From contig JBHGNT010000011.1 in the NCBI GenBank assembly GCA_043228905.1, positions 14,756,001 to 14,820,000 of the forward strand: a DNA stretch of 64,000 nucleotides. Direction: 5' to 3'. Under the pieces are notes generated by a model, which did no database searches, was not told the DNA's origin, and was given only the letters and a program-made list of their open reading frames with translations. Both the position numbers and the translations under genes were made by a program. The stretch is from Azolla caroliniana. Its lineage: Eukaryota > Polypodiophyta. Shown here piece by piece: positions 12,001 through 24,220 of the stretch; position 1 is the stretch's first letter; the number at the start of each line of letters is the position of its first letter.

Positions 12001-12781
12001 CCTAATATTGCTCAAGCATAAAAATCCATTGGAAGGGGGTAATCTGAACCCGAGTAATGACATATCACACATATGAAAGAAACCTTCATACTACTAAAGA
12101 AATTGAACATCATAAGGTTGAATAATGGATTGTTCTAAACATCGGCTCACAAATAACAAGCACATGCAAACTTAAGACACCATCTTTTATCTACCTCTAT
12201 AAGAAGTTATCATATTGACATCTATTTAAAAGGAATTTTAAGCAAATTCGGAGTTGGAACGTGTGGAGATAGCATTGGCTATATTTGTGTTGAAGGACTT
12301 CAAGAGCATTCAAAAGAGCTCATCACTAACTTCTTCAAGGTCATGTAAAACCGAATATTTCTCTCTCCTATCAAGAGTTCTTGTCTTCTAATGAATTGCA
12401 TTTATTTCTATATTGTCAATCACATTCAAGCTTGTGCTTCTAACATGGTCAACCTTGTGCTCTCGCTAGGTGTATATCTCTTCTAGTCATAATGTTCACT
12501 CACTTGTACTACATGAAATTGTTTCACTTGACTTTCAATATAGATCATATTCGACATGCAAGAACGGTAATAAATCTTGTCTCTCCACAAGAAATCCAAT
12601 GGTCATGAGCCAGAGTGTCTTTTATTTTTTGTATCACAACCACCATATAATTTAGTTGAGACCATAAATGTGTGTGTGTGTGTGTGTGTGTGTGTGAGTG
12701 TGTGTATAATATATATATATATACATACATACATACATTGCTTCTACTAACGATGTACTCCGAACACACCCACACACACAA
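9071..12781. other. AT-rich intergenic sequence with diverged repeats
   Basis: No gene is supported. 9,180-9,410 is pyrimidine-rich and looks like LTR leader sequence. A block of about 100 bp at 9,458-9,565 recurs at 10,356-10,470 (GATGGAA, then CTGTA.AATTTTA.AACTAATG). 10,560-10,700 and 10,705-10,850 look like diverged tandem copies. 11,030-11,105 holds about three copies of a short unit with AACCCATAGTCATGAA. A (TG)n tract lies at 12,671-12,709, followed by (CATA)n up to 12,738, only about 45 bp before the KCS start codon. Confidence 0.6.
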
Positions 12782-14299
12782 ATGACTTCCATAACTCTTT
12801 CAAGCACATGGACACCATATTATTTCATTCACACATATTCATCATCACTCCAAAATATCCATGCCCCATGGCAATCTTCACTTATTCTACCTCTAGCACT
12901 AATCCTCCTCATACCTTGCATGACAATCTTGATTTATAAATCACTACAAAAGAAACCTATTTATCTAGTTGATTTTGTGTGTTTTAAGCCCTCACTTAAC
13001 TCAAGAGTGTCATCTAGTTTATTTATGGAACATTCAACCTTGACAGGTTTCTTCGATGAGAAAAGCCTTAAATTCCAACAATCCATACTCGAGAGGTCAG
13101 GACTCGGGGAGCTTACCTCTTTGCCTCTTGCAATGCAATACTTGCCACCACGACCGAGCCTTCAGAATGCACGAGATGAGGCCGAACTCGTCATCTTCTC
13201 CACCCTTGAGAAGTTGTTCAATATTCCCTATTCGACACGAAAGGTGGCCAAGTCATTGCCAACAGAAGCAACAACAAGGTTTGACAAGTTTATCGTTGAA
13301 CCCCTAGATGTGGACATTCTTATAGTGAATTGTAGTCTATTTAGCCCAAGCCCATCTCTATGTAGCTTGATCATCAATAAGTTCAAGATGAGGAGTGATG
13401 TGAAAAGCTACAACTTGTCTGGGATGGGGTGTAGTGCTAGCCTTATTTCCCTCTCATTGGCCCAAAACCTTCTCCTTGTCCACCCCAATAGTTGTGCCTT
13501 GATTATAAGCACAGAGAATATCACCCAAAACTGGTACATTGGCAATAGGAGATCTATGGTCATACCAAATTGCTTGTTTAGAATGGGGGGTGCTGCCATC
13601 CTTCTCTCAAATAAGGCCTCCGATGCTGTTCGATCCAAGTACCAACTTTCACATGTTGTTCGAACTATCACCGGAGGTTCCTCCCGTGACCATGTTAGGT
13701 CGTACAAATGTGTGTTCCAAGAGCAAGATGAAGAAGGAAATTATGGGGTCACGTTGTCGAAAGATCTCACGAAAGTTGCGGGTGAAGCATTGCGGCATAA
13801 CATCACAAGCCTCGCACCATTGGTTCTCCCCTTCTCCGAGCAATTCACATACATTATCAACGAAATGAGGAGGTTGGTAAAACGCATAATTAGAAGTGGT
13901 ACTAGTGATGCGAGGGTGGTTTTGGCGAAGGCTCGGGTGCCGAACTTTAAGAAGACTATTAAGCATTTTTGCATCCATGCTGGTGGAAGGGCGATAATCG
14001 ATGAGCTAGAGAAGAGCTTGGAGTTGTCGCCACAACAAGTCGAGGCGTCGCGTATGGCATTGTATCGGTTCGCAAACACTTCGTCCTCATCCATCTGGTA
14101 CGAGCTTGCATACCTCGAGGCAAAGGGAATGATCATGGAGCGGGATCGAGTGTGGCAGATTGCCTTTGGGAGTGGGTTTAAGTGCAATAGTGCAGTGTGG
14201 CTCGCGATTGGTGCCAATCAAGGTCCGTCGCGTCAACAACATAATGCATGGTTGGATTGTATCCATGAATATCCTGTGGAAGTTCCTTCATTCAACTAG
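12782..14299 (+). CDS. 3-ketoacyl-CoA synthase (very-long-chain fatty acid elongase)
   Basis: 505 residues, intronless, starting at the ATG after CACACACAA. KCS enzymes condense malonyl-CoA with a long-chain acyl-CoA in the ER membrane. This is the first, chain-length-determining step of very-long-chain fatty acid elongation for waxes, cutin or suberin, sphingolipids and seed oil. An N-terminal hydrophobic stretch at about residues 31-53 is the membrane anchor. The condensing-enzyme core follows. The catalytic triad is visible as Cys217 in GMGCSAS, His399 in CIHAGGRAI and Asn432 in FANTSSSS; spacing and context match the FAE1 family. Length is normal for the family (about 490-530). The frame is intact, so the gene is probably functional. 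Neighbours are repeats, so context adds nothing. Which KCS subgroup it belongs to cannot be told without a tree. Confidence 0.96.
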   Translation: MTSITLSSTWTPYYFIHTYSSSLQNIHAPWQSSLILPLALILLIPCMTILIYKSLQKKPIYLVDFVCFKPSLNSRVSSSLFMEHSTLTGFFDEKSLKFQQSILERSGLGELTSLPLAMQYLPPRPSLQNARDEAELVIFSTLEKLFNIPYSTRKVAKSLPTEATTRFDKFIVEPLDVDILIVNCSLFSPSPSLCSLIINKFKMRSDVKSYNLSGMGCSASLISLSLAQNLLLVHPNSCALIISTENITQNWYIGNRRSMVIPNCLFRMGGAAILLSNKASDAVRSKYQLSHVVRTITGGSSRDHVRSYKCVFQEQDEEGNYGVTLSKDLTKVAGEALRHNITSLAPLVLPFSEQFTYIINEMRRLVKRIIRSGTSDARVVLAKARVPNFKKTIKHFCIHAGGRAIIDELEKSLELSPQQVEASRMALYRFANTSSSSIWYELAYLEAKGMIMERDRVWQIAFGSGFKCNSAVWLAIGANQGPSRQQHNAWLDCIHEYPVEVPSFN

Positions 14300-16118
14300 T
14301 GTTTAAATTCACTATATGTAAAAAACACAAGTGTGTTGTCAATGTTCGCCCATTGTAGTTGAGGTCATGGTCTTCACTATCACCATCATCATGCCGAGTA
14401 TGATCATCATTGTTGTCCGTCATTGTGATTGTGGTCGTGGCCGAGTATGGTCATTGTTTGTCTCACGAGTTCTTTCTTATATTAACTATCCTTAATCCCA
14501 ACATGTATTTTTTATTTTTTATTTCTAGAAATAGGAATTGAATTGCTTAAAAAAAACAATGTGAATTATCATATGATATCATTAACATCACGGATATGAA
14601 TCATTAGCCATTAAGTATTACTAATCGTATGGTGTGTTACAAAACAATCCCATTAGATCTAATTCAACTTCAAAGAGCGAATCACCATTGTATCTTTAAA
14701 GAACATTTTTTAGCTAGACAAAGAAGTCCTAAGGAAAAGGGTGTCTAGTAAAATACAAGTAAACCAATGATACCAACTTATTTATTGTGCTAAATATAAA
14801 GTATTTAAGTATAAGGTATTGATAGATTTCTTTAAAAATTTGACGCGATGAAAAGTGTTCACCTAACGTTAAGTGTTGAAATAATGACAATAAGTCCAAA
14901 CTACCATGAGGTTACGAGATAAAGAAAGTTTCACATACATGCACCGAGGTTTAGGAAGACCACATAGAATTGAGAATAGAAAGAAATCGAATGATTGAAG
15001 GCATTAGATGGGATAGGAGGAAAGAGAAAGAAATGTAGAAGTCATTACAAATAGTGGATGTGAGAGTTTAGTGTATGGACAAAAGATAGTTTCAAGTCAT
15101 TGATTGCATCAAAATAAAAAAAGGAAAACGAAGGATAATTATTAGCAATCATTGTGAGTTGAGTGGATCTAATGTTTAATAACTCAACAAAAAGGGCAAC
15201 AACTTATGTAAAGCAGAGGAGACATAATAAATCATGTTGAGTCATTTGTGAGAAGGAACATATCATTTAATTATAAAGGAGAGGAGACTATGGACAAAAA
15301 AATTTGAGTGTGAAGATCATTGCGTATTTATTTAAAAAATAACAAAGCAAACTAGAAATTTCTATTGTGGACAACAAGCTCGAATGACTTCTTTTGATGT
15401 CCAGAAGTATTATCTTTCAGTTAAGAAAATTAACAGTGTCATTATGTCCTAACTTCTAACATTTGGGAAGTTTTTATGCATAACTTTTCACAATGCTATG
15501 GTTTATGTAAAGTACATATCAATCGTATGCTTTTAGATAAGGGCAAAGTTTTGAAATGTTGATTTTTCATATTTTTACTCATGCACTTTTAGTTGGTGTT
15601 TCTCCTTATAACTAATTCTAATTTACGTTACTTACTAATTAGAATTTATGATAATTAATTATCGTGTGAAGGGAGAAAAGCGTGGAAAAATAAGTTTTAC
15701 AAAATGTCAGGATATCTTTGAAGCAAGTACATGCTCAAAAGGAACTCCAAGTACTACAAACAAGGCAATTATTGATGTGGAAACATGATGTTATTCCTAT
15801 CATTAACCCTAACATTTCAATGCCTCACTAAACGCCATGTTTAACGACAATATTTTTATATGTGATGCTAAATAATGCATTTTATGTGTGGCGTTTTCTT
15901 GTGCTTTCTCTCTCATGCTCTCTGACTCACATGTTGTCATGTCATTATAATTATGACTTGTGTAGTATTGCATGTATGCTAACTCGAATGAGTAACATCA
16001 GTTGTCATGCATCACACATTCACATGTGTGCCAAGTGGTGATCACACATCTCATGCATCATGCACTCTCACACACATGCACTCTTATTCAAACACCTTAT
16101 AAGGAGAAGTTGAAGTAA
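14300..16118. other. AT-rich intergenic sequence, no gene seen
   Basis: Sequence downstream of the KCS gene. I see only short AT-rich tracts and a few CATCATCATGCC-like and CACATGCA-like short repeats (14,370-14,460 and 15,990-16,080). No frame of note and no RNA gene recognised. Confidence 0.6.
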
Positions 16119-16595
16119 CAATCGGCAACGGTTCGGTTTCAGAAGGTCCAAACCGAACCGTTAAAAATGTTGAAACCTGAACCGAACCGAACCACGAAAC
16201 CTTTAAACCGAACCGTTAAACCGTAAAAACCGCAGTTTCATGGTTCGGTTTCAGTTTTCAACATAGGTCAAAAAATATTATTTTTTTAAAAAAATTTATA
16301 ATATTTCATTATTTAGAATTTTTAAAATTTTTAAGATGTTCCTAAAATGTGAGAATAAGAGTAAAAATGAAAAGATTGTTTTAAAACAATTTTTAAAATT
16401 TTTTAGAAATTTTTTTTAATTTTTAAAATTTAAAAAAAAAATATAATAACCGTTTAAACCGCGGTTTTTGACTGCTGAAACCGAACTGAACCGTTTAAAA
16501 AACATAAACCTGAACCAAACCGTTGAAGGCGTTAAGGCGTTAAGGCGTTAAACCGTGGTTTCGTGGTTCGGTTCGGTTCGAACCGTTGCCGATTG
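16119..16595. mobile_element. Foldback or MITE-like element with long imperfect inverted repeats
   Basis: The left end CAATCGGCAACGGTTCG is matched base for base by the reverse complement of the right end at 16,579-16,595. Inside both ends are runs of GGTTCGGTT/AACCGAACC repeated many times, so the two arms can pair over more than 100 bp around an A/T-rich centre (16,260-16,450). TAA-like bases flank it, too ambiguous to call a target duplication. No coding region. Confidence 0.75.
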
Positions 16596-17095
16596 TTAAG
16601 TTAAAGCATAAAATATTAATTAGTCAAGCTCGCTCATTAGAAAAGGTTTTTTATCTCTCAAGATTGAGGTTACAGGTTCAAGTTGAAGTTGGACAAACAT
16701 AAGGTGTGGAATATTTGTACCTTTGGCAAATATAATTTTGTACTTCTAATTTGAATAGAGCATATTTTTATCATATACTATCTCAAATCTACTTCTTTAA
16801 TCCGATGCTCTCTCATTTTTTAAAACATTGTCTCATTTTTGTGCTCTCTAAAATTTACCAGTCATATAACAAGAAATTTACACCTCTGAGGCTCTCCAAC
16901 TCTTTTCATCATACTCATTAAAATACAAAAGAAATATGGCGAGTAAGCCAAAATACAAATGGTTTATTTACAAAAAGAAAACGTGTCGGTCCAATAAACA
17001 TAATTAGTCATTGTCATTCTCTAATGATGAATCATTATTCTCTTCCTTGTTAACAACGTGATCGTTCCTAGCATCAATTATTAAATAATATTGTA
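16596..17095. other. AT-rich intergenic sequence, no gene seen
   Basis: No open frame or RNA gene recognised between the foldback element and the Ty3 remnant. Confidence 0.5.
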
Positions 17096-17880
17096 ATGTC
17101 AAGCATCGAATTAGATGTTCAAACAATTATATCGTTTCAAATATTGGTGGTTACACTATTTTGGATCGTGGCGGTTCATACTATATATTCCAAAGGTTTT
17201 GATTACATTCTCACTATTGTGGATCGGTTCACGAAGATGGTACATTTCCTTCCAAGCATAAAAACTATCAATTGTCACAAGATAACAAATCTAGTTTTTT
17301 TTCAAAATGAAGCTACTTTCCCATTAGTTAGGAAGGATTATTACAAAGAGACTATGCAAGGAGGTTTATACACAAATCGGGGAATCTCCCTCCGATCAAG
17401 TTCAAGAAAATGAGACTACTTACATAGCCTTTCGAACTGACTACTTAATGTAAGTAGATACCTATAGCTAAAAGTGGTGGCCTTCAATGTCGGCCAGTAC
17501 TTCATGGATAACAAATCTAGTTATCCATAAAGTATTTGGCATCATGGTCTTCTCGAGACCATCATCAATGATCAAGGCCCATTATTTATCTCTAAATTTT
17601 GAAAATATTTCCTTGGGCTCCTTTAGATTGATTGTAAACTCTCTTCAAGCTATCATTTGGAGATTGATGGTCAAACTGAATATACCAAATTCGTTGTCCA
17701 ACAATATCTTCATTGTTTCATCAACTACCACCGGATGATTGGGTTGATTCTTTGCACTTTGCGGAGTCTGCTTACAATAACTCACTTCATTCTTTTACCA
17801 AATTTACTCCCTTGTTTTACGAACATGGGATACCATCCCTATTGGACAACAAGACAATGCAAATGACAAGCTCATTGTGA
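17096..17880 (+). pseudogene. Decayed Ty3 integrase core
   Basis: Plus-strand translation shows FDYILTIVDRFTKMVHFLPS, the beta-strand region of a Ty3 integrase core. In shifted frames it then shows text equivalent to the INDQGPLF and EIDGQTEYTKF motifs and a C-terminal GYHPYW. At least two frameshifts and several stops separate them. The catalytic Asp regions and the DGQTE glutamate are recognisable, but no protein can be made. This is an ordinary plant-type Ty3 remnant, distinct in sequence from the GC-rich element at 576-7,614. Confidence 0.75.
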
Positions 17881-18119
17881 ATAAATTTTTACACATTTCA
17901 ATTTCCTAATTTTACCTATTGCCAGGGGATGCAATAAGCAAAGCAAATGAACTATCTTGACATTTCTATCTGACACCTCAACCAAGCAAGTTGGTTTTAT
18001 ATCATTAAAAACAAGTTTTCTTCATTCTTGATCACCTATTATTCAGAGCAGGTCATGTATTCAAAGCTCCTAGATATTCAAGACTTCTTGAGGCTCTTTT
18101 GAACTCTAGCTCTTGTGGT

Positions 18120-18760
18120 ACTGCAATGAAAAACTACTAGTTAGAGACTTTGGAATCTACAAGACTTTGGTGCTAATTACTCAAAATTGTTAGTATCTAA
18201 CTTTGTAAGTTCGTCGGAGACTATGTTTATACTAACAATGTATGTTGTCAATCTAAGATGTCTCAACATCATCCATGTAGATTGTTGCAACCATTTTTTT
18301 ATTCCTAATAGTTCATGGAAATCAATTTCATTGGATTCTATTACATATCTCCCATCTTCCGAAGGTTTTGATGCATTCTAATAGTGGTATTTATCAATTC
18401 TCTAAGATGATACCTTCCATGCACCAAAGTCTATAAATAATAAGAAAACAATTGATCTCATTATGTTATAAATATTCAAGGATGATGGGTTCCTAAATTT
18501 ATCTCAAAGTTCTGGAAACATTTGCTCAAACTGCATCATATTTCTTGCAAGCTCTCTTCAAGCTATGAGCCACAAAATGACAACCAAGTTAAACATTTGA
18601 GCAATATCTTTATTGTTTCCTCTACAATTAGGAAGATGATTGGATTCATTTATTGCATTTTGTTGAGTTTTTCTACAATTATTCATTACATTTCTCCAAT
18701 GGACATACTCCACTCTTTACAAACATAAGTTAATCATCCTTGTTGGACAATGCTTGAGAG
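18120..18760 (+). repeat. R1 repeat, uninterrupted copy, with second integrase scrap
   Basis: 18,120-18,560 aligns with the two halves that flank the Ty3 element (280-575 and 7,615-7,830). 18,540-18,760 again carries an integrase C-terminal scrap (YEPQNDNQVKHLSNIF), a paralogue of 17,640-17,760. So one old Ty3 tail is present at least twice here. Confidence 0.65.
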
Positions 18761-20894
18761 TCTAAAAGTCTAAAAGAATTCCTTTATAGTGGATTATCTA
18801 ATTCAACTCCAAAAGCTTCAAATTAAGGTTTCTTATTGTTTGTGTAGCGCTTAAGCTGGCTACAAATGCTTTGCAAATTTTCATTGCGTTAATTCATTAA
18901 AAAACTTAAAGTTTCACGATGTGGATCATGTGTGGTTGTTACGACATAATGCAAAGACTACCAATTCATGCACTAAGTTGGATTATCAACATCTTGGTTC
19001 ATTCATTATCTTAAACACAATCAATGATATTGAGTTTTGTCTAGATCCCCTCATATATCTTCATTTTCACCTAATGCTCCATGTTTTGATTCTAGAGCCT
19101 TGTTATGCCACTATGCCACTATGCAGTTCCTCCCTCGCCTCCACTTCAACTTGTTGATGCCATTTTGGACTCGAAGGAAGTGCATGACAAACTATATTTC
19201 TTTGTGGATTTGTTAGGTTACATGCGAGTCAATGATCACGCATGGGAACCCACTTTCAGAAGTACACAAAAGTTCATGTGATAGTTATGTAGGATAACCA
19301 ATTGACAAATATGCAAAGGTAGCCAAGCGGGAAAGCATGCATCAACACTAGGTGGTGACAATCCATTGATGGTAGGTGGGAACCAAGATAGGTCTAAGGA
19401 TACTATGCGTAGAGAAGTGATAAGGCTATCAAACGATTCCGGTGTACATAAAAAAGATATCAAGATGTTGAGCCATTACTTTAGGAAAACACTTGCAAAA
19501 AGATGAATGTACATTAAAAAAATTTGGTTTTCCTTGTAGTGACAATGAGATCAATTGATGATCTAATACCGATGACAGCAGTGTGGGTCGCGAAAAACAA
19601 TCGTTAACTTTCATTGTATTGTTTTAGTTGTCGAATTCTTTAAAGCATAATCTTGTGTCATGCGCTCCCTCCCATTGATGATGATGACATCCCTTCTTCT
19701 ACAATTGCCATTGAAGGCTTGTCTTTTGCGACGCGTCTAGCTAGCACATGGCTTTATTCAAACCTCGCCCACCAATGTGTTTGTCTCTCTGTCTCTCTGT
19801 CTCTTACATCTTCGATTCGGAAATGAGGCGTTAAAATTATCGTGACGGACAAAGAAAGATTCGCGAGGTGTGGGTTTGGGCCAATGGATTGGAAGAGGTG
19901 TTGGCATGGCTTTGAAATGAAGAGTGATGAAGAGGGTCTTTCTTCCTTTCTAGGACATGGGCTTTTTTTTGGAAGCCCACAAGGGAGGAGGTGAAGGAAC
20001 CATAACCATATGGCTATCTAAAACAGGGGATATGCTTGCTATTCTATTCACAACAGTTTACTCTCTTCACGAGTATTATTTTCCATCGCTTGCAGCAGCA
20101 GATCTCTTCCATCCACTCCCTCTGGTATTCAATTCCTTTCAGAATCTCTGCTTTTCTTTTTTCTTTTTTTTCGTTTCTTTTTTCTTTCTTTTTTGTTTTA
20201 CTGCTAATGAATCCCATCTATGTCGTGTATATATGCGTTTCAAAAAAAATTTATTTATTTATTTTTATTCGCCTGATGGAGCTCAGAAATGAGATTCAGA
20301 AGGATTTACCTTGAGAATAATGTTAGTGACGAATTCAATGACTATATGGTTCAAGTAAGAAGTGTTGCTAGGGATATAGGCGAGCCCTCAATTGAGCTAG
20401 CCATAAACGGATCTCTGAAACAAACAAAGGAAGAGAAACTTCAAATATAGGAAACTTGTTGCATGGGTAATGCCTCATAACCAACAAATCTATCAGAGAA
20501 GCCACATTAGCAAGGAAAATTGAAAGTAGCTCCAGTACAAACAAAGGGAGGAAGAGACACCTAGAAGATCAAGTAGAAACGTAATCACATGGGGAGGTCA
20601 CGTCGAAGTTAGCGCGAATAAGACCAATCACAATCACCCACATTCAACAAATTTGGGAGTGGACGGAGAAGTGACTAACCCACATACAATATAATTCCAA
20701 TTGAGAAGACAATGAGAGTCGACTATTAAGCTGGAATTGTGGAATAGATTGATAAGTACAATATTGGAAGATTCTTGAATAAATACAAAGTAAAGTTATC
20801 TTAAAGTACTATTACGTACATTTATATATAATAAAAGGTCTATTTTGCAGCAACATATATGTGGTGTTTTGCTTTTAAACTCGTCATATGCAGC
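18761..20894. other. AT-rich intergenic sequence, no gene seen
   Basis: No protein family recognised. A pyrimidine-rich stretch lies at 20,155-20,200 and short microsatellite-like TCTCTGTCTC at 19,785-19,805. 20,300-20,890 is probably upstream sequence of the PPR gene. Confidence 0.5.
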
Positions 20895-20982
20895 ATGTCC
20901 CGTGCGTATTCTCAGGCTTCGTCAAGTAAGACGCTCTTATTAAATTTCAGTCATTTCCGAGAAGAATCAAGTGTGTTATCTG

Positions 20983-22368
20983 ATGCTCTGTAAACATTTC
21001 ATCTTTAATGCGAGCAGATCGGGCAACTTGGCCAAAGCAATACTATCTGCAGAATCTATGCAGCTACAAGGCATCTATCTAACAAGAGATCAAGCTTACT
21101 GCTGGCTACGTGAATGCACGAAACATCATGAAATAAGTCTGGATTATGTTAAGAGATTACAATCACTCCTGGTTTTCAATAGGCTTGACTCCATTCATGT
21201 TCTGGGTCATCATCTTATCCGGCAATTTACCTCATGTGGAAGTTTAGTTGATGCAGACAAAGCTTTCAACAAGCTTGTAAACCCTAGTGCATATGCATGG
21301 AGTGCAATCATTGCTTCTCATGCCAAGCTTGGGAAATCTGAGTCAGCTTTCCATCTATATGGTAGAATGCTGGAATTAGGCATAAAAACTGACAAATTTG
21401 TATTCCTTGCCATTCTCGGAGCTTGTACAACTTTGGCAACTACAAGGCTCATCCATGATCACATCATTCAAGATGGTCTCCAATCAGTCATTATGTTAGG
21501 TAATGCAATGATTGACGTGTATGCTAAGTGTGGTAGCCTGAAGGAGTCTTGTGTAGTTTTTGATAAGTTATGCAATAAAGATGTTGTGTCTTGCAACTCA
21601 ATGATTTTGGCATATACACAGCATGGGGAACTATACCATGCTTTAACTTGTTTTCTGAAGATGCAATTTCAAGGCATTCAAGCTGATGATGCCACACTTT
21701 CAAGTGTCTTAATTGCATGCAGCAATCTTGGAGCTATAGAATTTGGGAGGCTTGTACACCATAAAATTGTCGAAAGTGGGAGTGAACAGTATATCAAACT
21801 AGGGACTGCTCTTCTAGACATGTATGGGAAATGCGGTAGTTTAGATGAATCACTTGATGTTTTTTGTCAGTTACATAGTCCTGACGTTGTGTCATGGGGT
21901 GCATTGATTGCTGCATGTGTCCAATGCGGAGAATCCGATCTCGCTATGAGATGTTTTCAACTGATGAAACATGATGCTTTTATGCCAAATGAGGTGACAT
22001 TTACCAGTGTTCTTGCAGCCTGCAGTAATGCTGGTCTTGTTGAAGAGGGCTGCAAGTACTTCAAACTGATGTTAAATGAATATGGCTTAATACCAGGTCC
22101 TAGCCACCATCTATGTGTGATTGATCTTCTATCACGGTCAGGTAGATTGGATGAGGCAGAGAGTCTAGTCCAATCCATGGGTCAGAATGCTATAGTTGGA
22201 TGGAGGTCTCTGCTTACTGCCTGTGAAGTTTATGGCAATTTGGGACTTGGGAGAAATTGCTATAATCATTGTGTTCAGTTGGAACCCAGCAATGCCTCTG
22301 GTTACATGCTAATGTCAAAAATCTACTCTGATGCAAGTATGCTGGAAGAAACAAATGATATTGTGTGA
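20983..22368 (+). CDS. Pentatricopeptide repeat protein, PLS class, truncated at the E motif
   Basis: About 461 residues from the ATG at 20,983; the frame stays open 12 nt further upstream, to a GTG. Tandem PPR motifs of the P, L and S types run almost end to end. Examples are AMIDVYAKCGSLKESCVVFD, ALLDMYGKCGSLDESLDVF and VLAACSNAGLVEEGCKYF, followed by the start of an E motif (GYMLMSKIYSDASMLEE). Such proteins bind organellar RNA and act in editing, splicing or stability in mitochondria or plastids. Two oddities: the frame stops within the E motif, with no E+ or DYW domain; and a different frame upstream (ATG at 20,895) reads like a PPR leader ending ...SDAL just where this frame begins LCKH, which suggests a one-base frameshift near 20,985. 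It may be a functional short PPR, or a gene whose N-terminal targeting part is now out of frame. Confidence 0.85.
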   Translation: MLCKHFIFNASRSGNLAKAILSAESMQLQGIYLTRDQAYCWLRECTKHHEISLDYVKRLQSLLVFNRLDSIHVLGHHLIRQFTSCGSLVDADKAFNKLVNPSAYAWSAIIASHAKLGKSESAFHLYGRMLELGIKTDKFVFLAILGACTTLATTRLIHDHIIQDGLQSVIMLGNAMIDVYAKCGSLKESCVVFDKLCNKDVVSCNSMILAYTQHGELYHALTCFLKMQFQGIQADDATLSSVLIACSNLGAIEFGRLVHHKIVESGSEQYIKLGTALLDMYGKCGSLDESLDVFCQLHSPDVVSWGALIAACVQCGESDLAMRCFQLMKHDAFMPNEVTFTSVLAACSNAGLVEEGCKYFKLMLNEYGLIPGPSHHLCVIDLLSRSGRLDEAESLVQSMGQNAIVGWRSLLTACEVYGNLGLGRNCYNHCVQLEPSNASGYMLMSKIYSDASMLEETNDIV

Positions 22369-24220
22369 ACAGGTACTTTCAATCTCCTCCTGAGGATTTT
22401 TCTGAAGGTCGTTTACATTTGCATGAGCAATGTAGGACGTATATACAGGGTCATCCTCCTAAAAGAGTTGCTGATTTATATGTTGTGCATGATAATTGCA
22501 AATCCTTTAATAAGCTCACACGGGAGAGGAATTTTCCACATCCAGCCACAACCTCTAATGACTCGGTATGAGAGAGGAATTTTCAAAAGGGATTTCAATA
22601 CAACTCCAACGGTTTAGCCTTTTATCTCCAGACTACTGATATGATACCAGGATTCCCATGTGTGGCAACCTTTCCAACTCCTCCTGTATGGTTAAACCGT
22701 CACCCGTCGGTACAGCCCCAACATTATCGGATTCTAGATTCGGAGTGGAAATCAAAATGAATGGTCAGGTATAGTTGTTGATTGCTGGAAGGTAGATGAT
22801 CCTTCACATTGGCCAGGTTTGTGTCATATGGTAGCACTAAGGGCTAAAAGGACCAACCCATGACATGGTTCTTTTATGCTGTTGTGAAGAGACCTTTATA
22901 ACATTCTCATCAATATTTATGATAATATCTATCAAGTGCAATTGGTAGATAAGCATCTCTAACTGTCAGAAAGTATTGTCAGGTTTTGGTTAGTGGTGCT
23001 TATTATTCATGAGAAAATGTTTATCCCTGATTAAATCAGAAGTTGATGGGTAATATCAGTTGAATTCCAGACAATGTGTTGCAAAATTTGCAATGGATAA
23101 TGGATATCATGTGAAGTGAGCATTTGCCTGGAAACAGTAAACTGCCTTTTACTACACAATCTTTCCATTAGTAAATTGTGTTATAAGTGATATTTCTGAT
23201 TGAATAGCGAACCTAATGTGCATATTTCTGATGAAATAGAATCAGCAAATGTGTATGTTTGTCATAAAATACTGGAAGCAATCTAGATGCTTCCATTGAG
23301 ATAGTAGAAAGGTGTATGTTTCCCATGAAACAGTGGAAGCAATATGCAACATACATGATTTTGGTATAGGCAACAGCAGTGCACAAAAGATGTATTGAAA
23401 TTCTTCATTGTTGTGATGGTCATGAGTCTTGACCTAGAGACCCCAGAGCTTACAAATCTTGAATCAGTAATTGACCAGAGAATTTTATGACATGGTTACT
23501 AAAGAGTTAAAAACGGGAAGATAATAACTGATTGCCCAACCTGATGAAATCACTCACTTTCAATTGTCATATGTATATAATGGTTACACGTTATCTTTGT
23601 CTAAGATTACTCATGCAACCTTGCAAATTATCCCAAAGTGAATAATATTTTGATAGTTTCTAAAACATTCCTTAAACATAATCCATGTTTAGCCTTATTT
23701 TTCATTTTACTCAGTTAAAAACAAACAATTTGATATTAAAAGGATTTTCTACTTATCCTTGCCTATTCAAAACACTCCTCTTTTAGTATTAATGACATAA
23801 CTGATGTGCACAATATCATGGCTAAACATTTCTTATTGTCTGAACATCACTGAACATGAAATAATGTGTTCCTTTCGTAGTGATTGAAGACTGCAAATGG
23901 CATTGACATAAATGACAAACTCGAATAAAGATTTTGACTTTAAAATTCTTGGCTGAAGTTTACATTATGGTTGGATCACCAAATATTATTTATGAGAATG
24001 CTGTAAAAAAAACTCGACGTAAAAAAAGGGGGGGCTCATAATGAGGCTACAATATATACACAAACAAAAATTCAGCTTATAAATTAAATGAATTGGCCAC
24101 TGCTTATGTTCCAAATTCTAGCACCCTGGACAAGATCTGCATCAACAAAAATTGTGTTTAAACAAAATAAGTGTCTGAAGCAACACAGACTTCCAAAATC
24201 ATACAAAGTCTGCACACTGA
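22369..24220. other. Intergenic sequence between convergent PPR and SRT2 genes
   Basis: 22,369-22,740 continues without a clear stop-rich break and may be PPR 3' UTR. Around 23,200-23,340 a unit with ATTTCTGATGAAATAG/GTATGTTT..CAT.AAA and GGAAGCAAT is repeated imperfectly two to three times. No other gene seen. Confidence 0.5.
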
